Assembly (NCBI RefSeq): GCF_008704205.1 | Contig: NZ_VXLC01000003.1 | Coordinates: forward strand, 434,001-498,000 | Origin: Nocardia colli | GTDB taxonomy: Bacteria; Actinomycetota; Actinomycetes; Mycobacteriales; Mycobacteriaceae | DNA length: 64,000 nt | Reading direction: 5' to 3' | Part shown: one piece after another, positions 17,418 through 28,810 of the stretch | Numbering within the stretch: the first letter of the stretch is position 1 | How the letters are laid out: each line of letters starts with the position of its first letter | Program-made: the position numbers and the translations under genes | The notes under the pieces: model-generated | The model's input: only the letters and a program-made list of their open reading frames with translations | Database searches by the model: none | Told to the model about the DNA's origin: nothing

Positions 17418-18848
17418 ATGTTGGGTATGCAGGTCAAATGGACCGGTACCGAAGCCACGGCCTTGCGAGAAGCGCTGGGGCTCACGCAGAAACGGTTCGC
17501 GAGCCGTGCCGGAATCGCCAAGAGCACGGTGACGAAATGGAAGCACCGCGGCGGCGCCATCGTGCTCGGCGACAAGTGCGCCGCCATCCTGGACACCATG
17601 CTGGCCCGCGCGACAGCTGAACAACGTGCCCGGTTCGGCGCCGCAGTTGAAAGCCAACTCGCCGACGATCCCACCGACCCCGTTGTTGCCCTGTGGGTTC
17701 CAGGTATTTGGACTGCGGAATCGACCGCGGTCGTGGACAGCCTTATCGGAGAGGACCTCACCTTGGATCGACGCCAAGTCGGCCGAGCCCTGCTCGGTGT
17801 TGTCGTAGGAACGCACCTTCTCGAACCGCTGGAACGATGGTTGCTGTCGTCTGCGGAGGTGACGCCACCCAGAGTCACGGCCGTCGGGGTCGGCTTCCAA
17901 GAGGCAGTCGAGTTGGAGAACGCGGCCCGAATCTTCCGCGAATGGGACGACCAGTTCGGTGGCGGTCTGCGCCGCAAGGCCGTGATCGGTCAGCTCAGCG
18001 AGGTGAACGAATTGCTGCGGGATTCCCACCCGCCCGAGATCAAACGGCGTCTGACCAGAACAAAGGCGCTGCTCGCGGAGACCGCAGCGACAATGTCGTG
18101 GGACTCGGGCCGCCAGAGCAAGGCACAGCAGTACTACGCCATGGCAGTTCGCGCGGCGAAGGAAGCCGACGACCCGGCGTTGTGTGCGAACGCCATAGCC
18201 GGTATGGCTCGCCAGCTTCTCTCACTCGATCACTACGGGCTAGCAGCCGGGCGCGAGAGCGTGGAGCGCGAGCGAGCCATGGACGCGCTCGAACTGATCC
18301 GGCTCGCGCAAGACCAATTCGGCCACCGCATCACGGCGACGACGCGTGCGATGCTTCACACACGGGAAGCGTGGGCATTCGGGAAATTGGGGCGGCCCAC
18401 CGCGTTTCACCGAGCCGGCGATCGAGCCCACCAAGCCCTCAGTGAGTCGGATCCGAGCGCCGATCCGTATTGGATCAATTACTTCGATGCCGCAGAGCTG
18501 GCGGGCACACTCGGCGGGCGGCTGTTGGAAATGGCGCGCAGAGAACCCGCGTTCGCCACTGCAGCGGCCGAGCAGATCGACCACGCGATCCAGCTGCGCC
18601 GTCCTGGTCGACGACGTAGTGCCGCGCTGGATCAGTTGGGAATGATGGAGGCCCGGCTCATCGAGGGCGAGGTGGAGGAGGCGTGCCGGATCGGGGAGAC
18701 TGCCGTTGAAGCGGTCGGCAAGACAGCGTCGGACCGGGTGCAGAAGAAGCTGATCAAGGTGTATCGCGCGACGGAACAGTTCGTGCAGGTCGGTCGGGTT
18801 GCCGAGTTGCGCGGTCAAATGAAACCGTTGTTGCTCGCGACAGCGTAG
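17418..18848 (+). CDS. XRE-family regulator with TPR-like C-terminal domain
   Basis: A 476-aa protein. Residues 5-60 form an XRE helix-turn-helix (LREALGLTQKRFASRAGIAKSTVTKW). The long remainder is helical with TPR-like pairs rich in Ala/Leu and Arg (for example the region around 215-300 and 380-450), the architecture common in actinobacterial regulators whose helical domain senses a ligand or peptide. Start ATG 17418 follows an AGGGAGCG site. It sits 10 bp before a SLOG-domain gene, so the two form an operon and probably a functional pair. Confidence 0.85.
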   Translation: MLGMQVKWTGTEATALREALGLTQKRFASRAGIAKSTVTKWKHRGGAIVLGDKCAAILDTMLARATAEQRARFGAAVESQLADDPTDPVVALWVPGIWTAESTAVVDSLIGEDLTLDRRQVGRALLGVVVGTHLLEPLERWLLSSAEVTPPRVTAVGVGFQEAVELENAARIFREWDDQFGGGLRRKAVIGQLSEVNELLRDSHPPEIKRRLTRTKALLAETAATMSWDSGRQSKAQQYYAMAVRAAKEADDPALCANAIAGMARQLLSLDHYGLAAGRESVERERAMDALELIRLAQDQFGHRITATTRAMLHTREAWAFGKLGRPTAFHRAGDRAHQALSESDPSADPYWINYFDAAELAGTLGGRLLEMARREPAFATAAAEQIDHAIQLRRPGRRRSAALDQLGMMEARLIEGEVEEACRIGETAVEAVGKTASDRVQKKLIKVYRATEQFVQVGRVAELRGQMKPLLLATA

Positions 18849-18858
18849 GAGGAGCTGA

Positions 18859-19341
18859 GTGGTGCGTATTGGGGTTACCGGGCACATGAACATCACCGAA
18901 GACACCGCACCGCTGGTGTACGACGCGATCAGCAAGCTGCTCACCGAGCGTGTGGATTCCGCCGGGCTGGTGGGCGTCAGCTGCATTGCGCGTGGCGCTG
19001 ACTCGGTGTTCGCTCGGGCTGTCCTCGATGCCGGAGGCCGGCTCGAGGTTGTGCTGCCCTCGCGGAACTATCGTGAGCGGAAGGTGAAGGCGGATCATGC
19101 GGAGCTGTTCGATCGGCTGATCGGTGCCGCGGAGACTGTTCACGTTATGGATTTCGAGGACGCGGGTAGGGAGGCGTACGAGGCGGCGAACGAATCGATG
19201 CTCTCCTCGTGCGACCGACTGGTAGCTGTGTGGGATGGCGGAGCCAGCGAAAAGGGTGGGACGGGCACAGTCGTAGAGCTGGCGAACACGAGAGGTGTTC
19301 CGGTGGAGATTGTGTGGCCCGAAGGTGCTGCGCGGGGCTAG
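18859..19341 (+). CDS. SLOG-superfamily nucleotide/ligand-binding protein
   Basis: A 160-aa Rossmann-like protein starting with GTG 18859 behind GGAGGAG. The N-terminal strand-loop VRIGVTGHMNI, the central GVSCIARGADSVFARAVL and the C-terminal GGTGTVVELANTRGVPV follow the layout of the SLOG superfamily (DprA/LOG/TIR-like). These bind nucleotide-derived ligands or cleave N-glycosidic bonds. The glutamate in GTVVELA is where LOG-type enzymes place their catalytic acid. Paired with an XRE-TPR regulator it may sense or make a small nucleotide signal; this is inference. Confidence 0.7.
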   Translation: MVRIGVTGHMNITEDTAPLVYDAISKLLTERVDSAGLVGVSCIARGADSVFARAVLDAGGRLEVVLPSRNYRERKVKADHAELFDRLIGAAETVHVMDFEDAGREAYEAANESMLSSCDRLVAVWDGGASEKGGTGTVVELANTRGVPVEIVWPEGAARG

Positions 19342-19392
19342 GTCTCGATACCGCGAGCCAGTTGACTACCTAAGCCAAAGAGGATCGCTGGG

Positions 19393-20928
19393 TTACTGCG
19401 ATGGAGAAACGTGGGTGCCGATGTTGCCGTGTAGGGGTTTGAAGGTGCCGTTGCGGAGGGATTGTTCAATGTCTTCCAGGGAGTGGCCTTTGGTTTCGGG
19501 GACGAAGAAGTAGACGAAGAGGAGGGAGAGGAGGTTGAAGGCGGCGTAGAGGATGAAGGCGGGGCCTAGGCCTAGGGTGTCGATGGTGCTGAGGGCGGTG
19601 AGGGTGAGGACGAGGTTGGAGCCCCAGAGGGCTACGGCGTGCAGGCTGGTGGCGCGGTCGCGGATGCTGAGGGGGTAGAGCTCGGAGCCGAGGAGCCAGC
19701 CGACGGCTTGCAGGCCGGCGGCGTTGCAGGCCATGTAGGCGAGCATCAGGGCGAGGGTGAGGTAGCGGTTGGGGTGGTCGGTGAGGACGAAGAGCAGGCC
19801 GAAGCCGAACAGGAAGGTGGTGGCGCCGGGAATCAGCAGGAGCATCAGGCGGCGACGGCCGACCTTGTCGACGAGGCGTTCGCCCACCGCGGTGAAGACG
19901 AGGTAGACGGTGGCGATGCCGAGTCCGGACCAGACGACCAGTCCGGTGCTGAAACCGGCTGCGCTGCCGAGGATCGTGTGCGAGTAGTAGATCATCATCT
20001 CCAGCCCGGAGAGCTGGGTGAAGGCGGCGATGCCGAGGCCGGCGACCAGCGCGGGGCGAGCCCAGCGCTGGGTCAGGTTGGCCCAGCCGCCGCGCGAATC
20101 CTTTTGCTCCTGTTGCGAGATCGCCCAGATCTTCAGGGTTTCGTCCACGGCGGCCGAACGGTTAGGGCGCATCCAGCGCAGCACCACCCTGGCCTTGCCG
20201 ACCGTCCCGTTGTCGATGAGCCAGCGCGGCGTCTCCGGCAGTTGCAGCATGGCGGCGGCGAGCACCAGCGCGGGGATGACGGCGATGCCGATCATCCAGC
20301 GCCAGTCACTGCTCGGCTTAGCGGTGCCTTCGCCGGCCGCGACCACGCTGACCAGGTTGGCGAGGAAGATGCCGATGCCGATCGCGATGTTGAAGAAGGT
20401 GACCATCGCACCGCGGCGGTGCGGCGGCGCGAGTTCGGCGATGTAGGTCGGCACGATCTGCGAGCAGGCGCCGACGGCGAGGCCGAGGAACAGGCGGCAG
20501 GCGGTCATCATCCACGCGTCGACCGCGAGCGCGCAGGCCACGACGCCCACGGCGAACACGCAGGCGATGATGAAGATGGTCTTGCGCCGGCCTAGCGTCT
20601 TCGACAGCGAACCGCCGACCAGCGCGCCGATCACCGCACCGGCCAGGATCGCGGCGGTCAGGATCTCCTGACGGGTGTGGTCGATGCCCCACTGCGCCGA
20701 CATCTTGGGCAGCGCGCCGGAGATGATGCCGGTGTCGTAGCCGTAGAGCATGCCGCCGAGCGCGGCGAACAGGGCCACGATGACGACATTGCGGTCGGCG
20801 CTCTGGTTTTCGTCCGCCGTCGGTTTCTCCGGCGCGGAGACGACCATCTCGTAGCCATCGAGGTTGCGACGGCGCAGCCGCGGGAGGAAACTCCGGCGCC
20901 TGGTTATCGTCGTATTCTCGGTGGGCAT
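19393..20928 (-). CDS. MFS sugar porter
   Basis: A 511-aa transporter with 12 predicted membrane helices. Sugar-porter signatures are present: GYDTGIISGAL in helix 1, the loop GRRKT after helix 2, PETPRWL after helix 6, GRRRLM in the second half and PETKGHSLEDIE at the C-terminus. Such proteins couple uptake of hexoses, pentoses or polyols to protons. The ATG at 20928 is preferred over an open extension upstream. It stands alone, convergent with the SLOG gene and 101 bp from the end of the CDPS operon. Substrate is unknown. Confidence 0.93.
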   Translation of the reverse strand: MPTENTTITRRRSFLPRLRRRNLDGYEMVVSAPEKPTADENQSADRNVVIVALFAALGGMLYGYDTGIISGALPKMSAQWGIDHTRQEILTAAILAGAVIGALVGGSLSKTLGRRKTIFIIACVFAVGVVACALAVDAWMMTACRLFLGLAVGACSQIVPTYIAELAPPHRRGAMVTFFNIAIGIGIFLANLVSVVAAGEGTAKPSSDWRWMIGIAVIPALVLAAAMLQLPETPRWLIDNGTVGKARVVLRWMRPNRSAAVDETLKIWAISQQEQKDSRGGWANLTQRWARPALVAGLGIAAFTQLSGLEMMIYYSHTILGSAAGFSTGLVVWSGLGIATVYLVFTAVGERLVDKVGRRRLMLLLIPGATTFLFGFGLLFVLTDHPNRYLTLALMLAYMACNAAGLQAVGWLLGSELYPLSIRDRATSLHAVALWGSNLVLTLTALSTIDTLGLGPAFILYAAFNLLSLLFVYFFVPETKGHSLEDIEQSLRNGTFKPLHGNIGTHVSPSQ

Positions 20929-21029
20929 GCGCTCCAGTGGATAGTGCCGGAACCAGCTGCGCAAACTTAGCGGTCTTGTTTGTGAACAGAATTACTTTCG
21001 CGTTTAGTCGAATGCGTGGTTTATCGGTT

Positions 21030-23961
<2,932 letters not shown>

Positions 23962-24082
23962 GCGGTCTCCGAGAGCTGGCGTGGCCGTACTCCACCCGGG
24001 CACAGGCCCAGGCGTGAGAGGGGAGTTCGTGGTTCGGGCATGGCTCGGACCCCCGTCTCTCGAGAGGGCTCCAGGTGTCCGT

Positions 24083-24190
24083 GGAGCCCGCGCTTGCCCG
24101 GGCCGCATTACGCGGCTCGGCCTGGTCTTGACCCGGGGCACCCCGCCGCGGTTGGAGGGTTGCCGGCCAGCTAGCCGGGGACTTGACGTG
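24083..24190 (-). ncRNA. SAM-IV-like riboswitch in the leader of the 2OG-CDPS-MFS operon
   Basis: On the minus strand, from about 24180 down, the sequence carries the hallmark pieces of the actinobacterial SAM-IV riboswitch: CCCCGGC...GGCCGGCAACC, then GCGGCGGGGTGCCCCGGG, then AGACCAGGCC, then a hairpin and GGCAAGCGCGG (the pseudoknot segment, about 24097-24088). The SAM-binding core GGCAACC/GGTGCC is intact. The 5' strands of helices P1 and P2 look degenerate and run into the stop codon (24191-24193) of the upstream gene. The element may be a variant or a partly decayed copy. It would sense S-adenosylmethionine about 120 nt before the oxygenase start. Confidence 0.75.
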
Positions 24191-25771
24191 TTATGTACCG
24201 AGATCGTCGAGGCGGCGCTGGGCGACGGCGGCGGCGAAACCACCGGCGAAGGACCGGCTGAACAGGATCGACAGCCCACCGGCCGGGCGGATGATGATGC
24301 CGAGGATCTCGCTGTCCCGGGGGAAGGTGGGCAGGCGTTCGTCGTCGGGCGCAACCAGGCGGATCGGCCGCGCGAAGGCGTCGCTGATCCCGTCGGACAG
24401 GTTGCGCTGGACCTTGGCGGCGATCTGGTCGAGCCCGCCGCGGGCGACCACGCGCGGGCTGCCAGGCATCAACTCGACCACAAGATTCTTGCCCATGAAT
24501 CCGGCTCGCTTTTCGGCGGGGATGTCGGCGGGCACGACATTGTCGACCTCGTGCATCAGCAGATCCATTTGCGCGGACCACTCGGTATCGCCGATCAGCA
24601 GGCCGTTGTCACGGAACCCGTTGATGGTGACGGTCATGATCCGGTTGCGGGCGCGGAGAAAGTCACCGCCGGTCGAACTCATCCGGTCTCTGGACTTCTG
24701 CGGATACAGGCCGATGTTTTCGGGGCTCTCGTGCACGAAGCGATCGAAGAACCGCCAGATGAAATCCAGCAGCGGGCCGGAATCCAGGTTCGCCGCCGGG
24801 GCATCGACGGCCGGATCACCTCCGTCCTGCGAGAGTCCGCCGTTCTGGAACAAGCAGGATTGTGAACCGGACGGCGTGCTGAACTGGTCGCAGATCGGAT
24901 AGCCGAGCGGTCCGCGCTCCATGCCGCGCTGCTGCCACAGGTCGTGGATCGCGCCGTGCACGGCGAACGGTCCGGTGTCGGGATGCCAGAAGATCGAGCC
25001 GTTGGTGAAATGGTTGAACCGGCCGACGCCGTCCGCGCACGCGGTCTCGTCGGTGATCGGCATGCCCAGGACGGCACCGAGATTCAGGTATTCGTACTTG
25101 CGCCGGATCTCGCCGTGGATCTCGAAAGCGCCGACATCCTTGTGGTAGAAGATGGTGCATTTCTCGTAGCGGGTGCTGGCGATGTCGAACGAGGTGAGTC
25201 CGGTCGCGGCCCCGCCCTGGCGTGGTCCGGTGAAGGTCTCGCCGCCGAGCTTCTCCGCTTTCGCGTCGATCTTCTGCCTGACGTCCTCGGCGGTGGCCGC
25301 CAAATCGGGGAACAATTCGCCGACCAGGTTCCGGGTGTACCGGACGCTGTAATCGCCACTGCCGGTGAAGTCGTGCGGGTTTCCGTCCCAGCAGATTCCC
25401 TGGCCGAAACCGGAGAAGATCAAGCCCTGGCAGCGATTACACCAACGCCACCCGTCTTGCGTTCCGTTCGGCCGGACATTCGCATAGACCACATAGAGCC
25501 CGCTGCCGTTGTAATCGTGTTGGTGTCCGTCCCAGCAGACGCCGTAACCGTATCCGGACCAGGCCAGCCCCTGACAGCGATTACACCAGCGCCAGCCGCC
25601 CTGTACGTCGGCTCCGGGGTCGGCGGTGGTGGCCAGGAAGTAAGGGCGACTGTCGTTTCCGTAATGGGGTGCGCCGTCCCAGCACACTCCGGGGCCCGCC
25701 CCCTGATAGGTCAGGCCTTGGCATCGGCTACACCAACGCCAGCCCGGTTGCCATATCGTGTCGTCTGCCAT
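24191..25771 (-). CDS. Triple Cys/His-repeat protein with LGFP repeats
   Basis: A 526-aa protein without a signal peptide. Its first 135 residues hold three repeats of about 50 aa, each with WRWCxRCQGL...G(V/I)CWDG..H; the spacing C-x2-C-x12-C-x5-H (Cys14, 17, 30, His36 and equivalents at 63-85 and 111-133) is constant and looks zinc-binding. Residues about 200-310 contain LGFP repeats (GMPITDE, GRFNHF, GSIFWHPDTG, LGYPICDQF), a module linked to cell-wall association in mycolata. The C-terminal 200 residues are unfamiliar. It precedes the riboswitch-led CDPS operon on the same strand. Function is unknown. Confidence 0.75.
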   Translation of the reverse strand: MADDTIWQPGWRWCSRCQGLTYQGAGPGVCWDGAPHYGNDSRPYFLATTADPGADVQGGWRWCNRCQGLAWSGYGYGVCWDGHQHDYNGSGLYVVYANVRPNGTQDGWRWCNRCQGLIFSGFGQGICWDGNPHDFTGSGDYSVRYTRNLVGELFPDLAATAEDVRQKIDAKAEKLGGETFTGPRQGGAATGLTSFDIASTRYEKCTIFYHKDVGAFEIHGEIRRKYEYLNLGAVLGMPITDETACADGVGRFNHFTNGSIFWHPDTGPFAVHGAIHDLWQQRGMERGPLGYPICDQFSTPSGSQSCLFQNGGLSQDGGDPAVDAPAANLDSGPLLDFIWRFFDRFVHESPENIGLYPQKSRDRMSSTGGDFLRARNRIMTVTINGFRDNGLLIGDTEWSAQMDLLMHEVDNVVPADIPAEKRAGFMGKNLVVELMPGSPRVVARGGLDQIAAKVQRNLSDGISDAFARPIRLVAPDDERLPTFPRDSEILGIIIRPAGGLSILFSRSFAGGFAAAVAQRRLDDLGT

Positions 25772-25805
25772 GGCGTCCCCTTGTCCGAATTCAATCTACG
25801 TGAAT

Positions 25806-26408
25806 TCAGCTGCCGCGCAGGCCCAGACCGCGCAATTCCAGCGCGGCCAATTCACGGACCGTGTCGTCGTCACCGCGCCGCCACGCGTCCACCACGTCCG
25901 CGTCGATTCGATTCAGTTTGCGCAGTGGCTGATTGGTGAGCGCGCGCAAGGCGAGCAGGTCGCGTCCGCCCGGCACGGTAGATAGCGACACGGCCGCGGC
26001 GGCCCGGCGGATCCAGCGCACGCGCAACGGTAGCCAGACGAACAGGACCAGCCCGAGCGGGACGATCAGCAGGCTGATCGCGAGGGCCATGGCCAATTGG
26101 TTGGTCAGCGCCTGCTGATCGTGTCCGGCCTCGGCCATCGAGCGGGCGGCGCCGGCGGCTCGCTCGAACGGCGAGGTCAGGTCGTCGCCGACCACCGGGA
26201 CCCGGCCGACCTTGCGGCCGACGTCGCCGAGGCTGTCGGCCAGGCCGCCGCCCGCGCCCTCCAGCTTCTGACCCGGAACAGCGAGTTTCTGCACCAGATC
26301 GTGTAGCCAGAGCGCGGCCTTGATCGAGCCGTACACCCACGCCGTCACCAGCAGATCCGTGACCAATTGCCGGGCGGCGACGGGGGCCCGATCGGCGTAA
26401 ATCTTCAC
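25806..26408 (-). CDS. Membrane protein of unknown function
   Basis: A 200-aa protein from GTG 26408. It has an N-terminal hydrophobic helix (LVTDLLVTAWVYGSIKAALW), a soluble stretch of about 70 residues with a glycine-rich VPVVGDDL segment, a strong second membrane helix (LAMALAISLLIVPLGLVLFVWLPL) and a basic, Leu/Arg-rich cytosolic tail. The topology suggests an extracytoplasmic loop between two anchors. It lies 34 bp upstream of the Cys/His-repeat gene and may be co-transcribed. No family can be named with confidence. Confidence 0.7.
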   Translation of the reverse strand: MKIYADRAPVAARQLVTDLLVTAWVYGSIKAALWLHDLVQKLAVPGQKLEGAGGGLADSLGDVGRKVGRVPVVGDDLTSPFERAAGAARSMAEAGHDQQALTNQLAMALAISLLIVPLGLVLFVWLPLRVRWIRRAAAAVSLSTVPGGRDLLALRALTNQPLRKLNRIDADVVDAWRRGDDDTVRELAALELRGLGLRGS

Positions 26409-26528
26409 GGATTCAGAATCCTCGGTCCGTTGAGTGAAAACAGGGCTTTCGCGTTCGATCGAACAGGGGAGAGGCTGGACGGAAATCTGCCCGGCGCGGC
26501 GCGCGCCCGACGACGAAGGAGTTCGCAG

Positions 26529-27710
26529 ATGGCCATTCGGTCGCTGGACGACGCGCTCGGTGCGGTGACCGAACTCGCGCCCATCGCGCGGCAGTACAGC
26601 CAGAAGGCCGAGGACGACCGCGACCTTCCGGCCGACGTGGTCGATGCCATCGCGGCCACGGGTTTGTGGGGCGTGTTCACCCCGACCGGCGTCGGCGGCA
26701 GCGGGCTGATCGGGGTCGACGAGGCGTTCGAGATCGTGCGGGCGGTCGCCTACGCGGATACGAGCACGGCGTGGAGTCTGTTCATCGGTGCGACGACGCC
26801 GGCGATCGTGGCGTCCAAGTTGCCGGCCGACGGTATCGAGGAGGTCTTGGCCGAAGGGATCGGGCCGATGTCACTCGTCTTCGGTCCGAACGGCCGGAGC
26901 ACACCCACCGAGGGCGGGTTCCGGGTGACCGGGCGGTGGCCGTTCGCCAGCGGAATCGGTTATGCCGGTTGGGTTATGGCGAACACCGTCCTGCTCGACG
27001 CGGACGGTGCGCCGAAGGCGGGGGCCGGTGGGTTGCCCGAACTCGTCTCGGTCGTCGTATCCGCCGAGGAGGTGAGCATCATCGATGACTGGCATGTGGC
27101 CGGGCTGCGCGGCACCGGGTCGATGAGTTTTGCGCTGGACGACGTGTATGTGCCTGCGCGCCGGACGTTTCCGTTCTTCGCGCCCAGTCGGCTCCAAGAG
27201 TCGAAGTATCGGCTTCCGCTGTTCAGTCTGCTCGCGCCCGGGTTCGCCGGGGTCGCGGTCGGCACCGCCGAGCACGCGCTCGACGAGGTCCTCGCCGTGC
27301 TGCCGACGCGTGTCGGACCGCCGAAGTTCCAGCCCGCATCCGAGGATCCGGTGATCCAGCGGACGGTCGGACGCGCACAGGCCGCGATCCGGGCCGCCCG
27401 CGAGTCCACGCGGGCGGTGTTCGACACCTACGTCGACCGGCGGCTGCGCGGCGACGACCTGAGCCTGCTCCCGGTCGCCGGCCGCTGCGAGCTGCACCAG
27501 CAGGCGGTGTGGGCCGCCAACACCTGTCGCGACACGGTCGACGACCTCTTCCGCATCGCCGGTGCGAGCGCGATCTACGAGTCGAGCCCGATCCAGCGGC
27601 TCTGGCGCGACATCAACGTGCTCAACCAGCACCTGTATCTGCGCGACACGCAACACGAGAACGCGGGCAAACTCGCGCTCGGCATCGACGTGGTGAACCC
27701 GACGATCTGA
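26529..27710 (+). CDS. Acyl-CoA dehydrogenase-fold flavoprotein (HsaA/DszC-like)
   Basis: A 393-aa protein starting at ATG 26529 behind AAGGAG. It has the acyl-CoA dehydrogenase fold: N-terminal helices, the central beta-domain with GRWPFASGIGYAGWVM and DWHVAGLRGTGS, then the four-helix C-terminal bundle ending near a conserved RLWRDINVLNQH region. The catalytic glutamate of true dehydrogenases is not evident; this pattern is typical of the flavin-dependent monooxygenase branch (HsaA, DszC and relatives), which needs a separate flavin reductase. It is convergent with the aldo-keto reductase. Substrate is unknown. Confidence 0.85.
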   Translation: MAIRSLDDALGAVTELAPIARQYSQKAEDDRDLPADVVDAIAATGLWGVFTPTGVGGSGLIGVDEAFEIVRAVAYADTSTAWSLFIGATTPAIVASKLPADGIEEVLAEGIGPMSLVFGPNGRSTPTEGGFRVTGRWPFASGIGYAGWVMANTVLLDADGAPKAGAGGLPELVSVVVSAEEVSIIDDWHVAGLRGTGSMSFALDDVYVPARRTFPFFAPSRLQESKYRLPLFSLLAPGFAGVAVGTAEHALDEVLAVLPTRVGPPKFQPASEDPVIQRTVGRAQAAIRAARESTRAVFDTYVDRRLRGDDLSLLPVAGRCELHQQAVWAANTCRDTVDDLFRIAGASAIYESSPIQRLWRDINVLNQHLYLRDTQHENAGKLALGIDVVNPTI

Positions 27711-27726
27711 GCCGGGGCAACACTTT

Positions 27727-28770
27727 TCAGAGCGTGCCCTGCCGCGCCGCCCGCCACAGATCGACCTGCCCGTCGTCCTCGAGCAGCGCGTCGATCTCGG
27801 CCAGCTCATCGGCGCTGAATTCGAGCGTGCCCAGCGCCGCGACGTTCTGCTCGAGCTGCTCGGTGGTGGACGCGCCGATCACCAGCGAGGTCACCCGGTC
27901 GTCGCGCAGGGCCCAGGCCAGGGCCAGCTGGGCCAGCGTCTGCCCGCGCTTGTCCGCGAGCGCGTTCAGCTTGCGCAGCCGATCGATCATCTCGGGGGTC
28001 AGCAGCTCGTTCTGGAACGACTTGTCCTGGGCGGCGCGCGATTCCGGCGGGATGCCGTCGAGGTATTTGGCGGTGAGCAGGCCCTGCGCGAGTGCGGTGA
28101 ACCCGATGACGCCGAACCCTTCCTCGGCGGCGGCGTCGAGCAGACCCTCGGTCTCGATCCAGCGGTTGAGCATCGAGTAGGACGGCTGGTGGATGAGCAG
28201 CGGCGTGCCGAGGTCGCGCAGCAGCTTCGCCATCGTCAGGGAATCCTGCGCGGTGTAGGAGGAGATCCCGACGTACAGCGCTTTCCCTTGGCGGACAGCG
28301 GTATTCAGCGCGGCGGCGGTTTCCTCCAGCGGAGTCGTCGGGTCGAAGCGGTGCGAGTAGAAGATGTCGACGTAGTCGAGTCCGAGCCGGCCCAGCGACT
28401 GATCGAGGGAGGCGAGCACATACTTGCGCGACCCGCCGCCCTGCCCGTACGGCCCCGGCCACATGTCCCATCCGGCCTTGGTGGAGATGACGAGTTCGTC
28501 GCGATACGCGGCGAGATCCTCGCGCAGGATGCGCCCGGCATTGATCTCCGCCGACCCGTAGGGTGGGCCGTAGTTGTTCGCCAGGTCGAAGTGCGTGATA
28601 CCGAGATCGAAAGCGCGCAAGGCGATTTCGCGCTGCACGAGGTAGGGGCGATCGTCGCCGAAGTTGTGCCAGAAGCCGAGCGAGAGCAGCGGCAGGTCGA
28701 GACCGGATCGGCCCGAGCGGCGGTAACTCATAGTGCCCTCGTACCTGGTCGGTTCCGGAACGTATGTCAT
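27727..28770 (-). CDS. Aldo/keto reductase (YghZ-like)
   Basis: A 347-aa TIM-barrel oxidoreductase. The catalytic tetrad is recognisable: Asp and Tyr in HFDLANNYGPP, Lys in ISTKAGWDMWPG and His in FYSHRFDP. The GPYGQGGGSRKY insertion is typical of the YghZ/Gpr group that reduces glyceraldehyde-type and other aldehydes with NADPH. A GAGGAGG site precedes ATG 28770. It follows the TetR gene by 40 bp on the same strand, so the regulator probably controls it as well as the divergent SDR. Confidence 0.92.
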   Translation of the reverse strand: MTYVPEPTRYEGTMSYRRSGRSGLDLPLLSLGFWHNFGDDRPYLVQREIALRAFDLGITHFDLANNYGPPYGSAEINAGRILREDLAAYRDELVISTKAGWDMWPGPYGQGGGSRKYVLASLDQSLGRLGLDYVDIFYSHRFDPTTPLEETAAALNTAVRQGKALYVGISSYTAQDSLTMAKLLRDLGTPLLIHQPSYSMLNRWIETEGLLDAAAEEGFGVIGFTALAQGLLTAKYLDGIPPESRAAQDKSFQNELLTPEMIDRLRKLNALADKRGQTLAQLALAWALRDDRVTSLVIGASTTEQLEQNVAALGTLEFSADELAEIDALLEDDGQVDLWRAARQGTL

Positions 28771-28810
28771 GCGGACCTCCTCGTCGTCGCGAAATCGGTT
28801 GTGCGGATGG

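Noticed and set aside
23962..24354. N-terminal extension of the 2OG oxygenase through the leader
   Set aside because: It would translate the riboswitch and the end of the LGFP gene as low-complexity Ser/Pro/Arg sequence.
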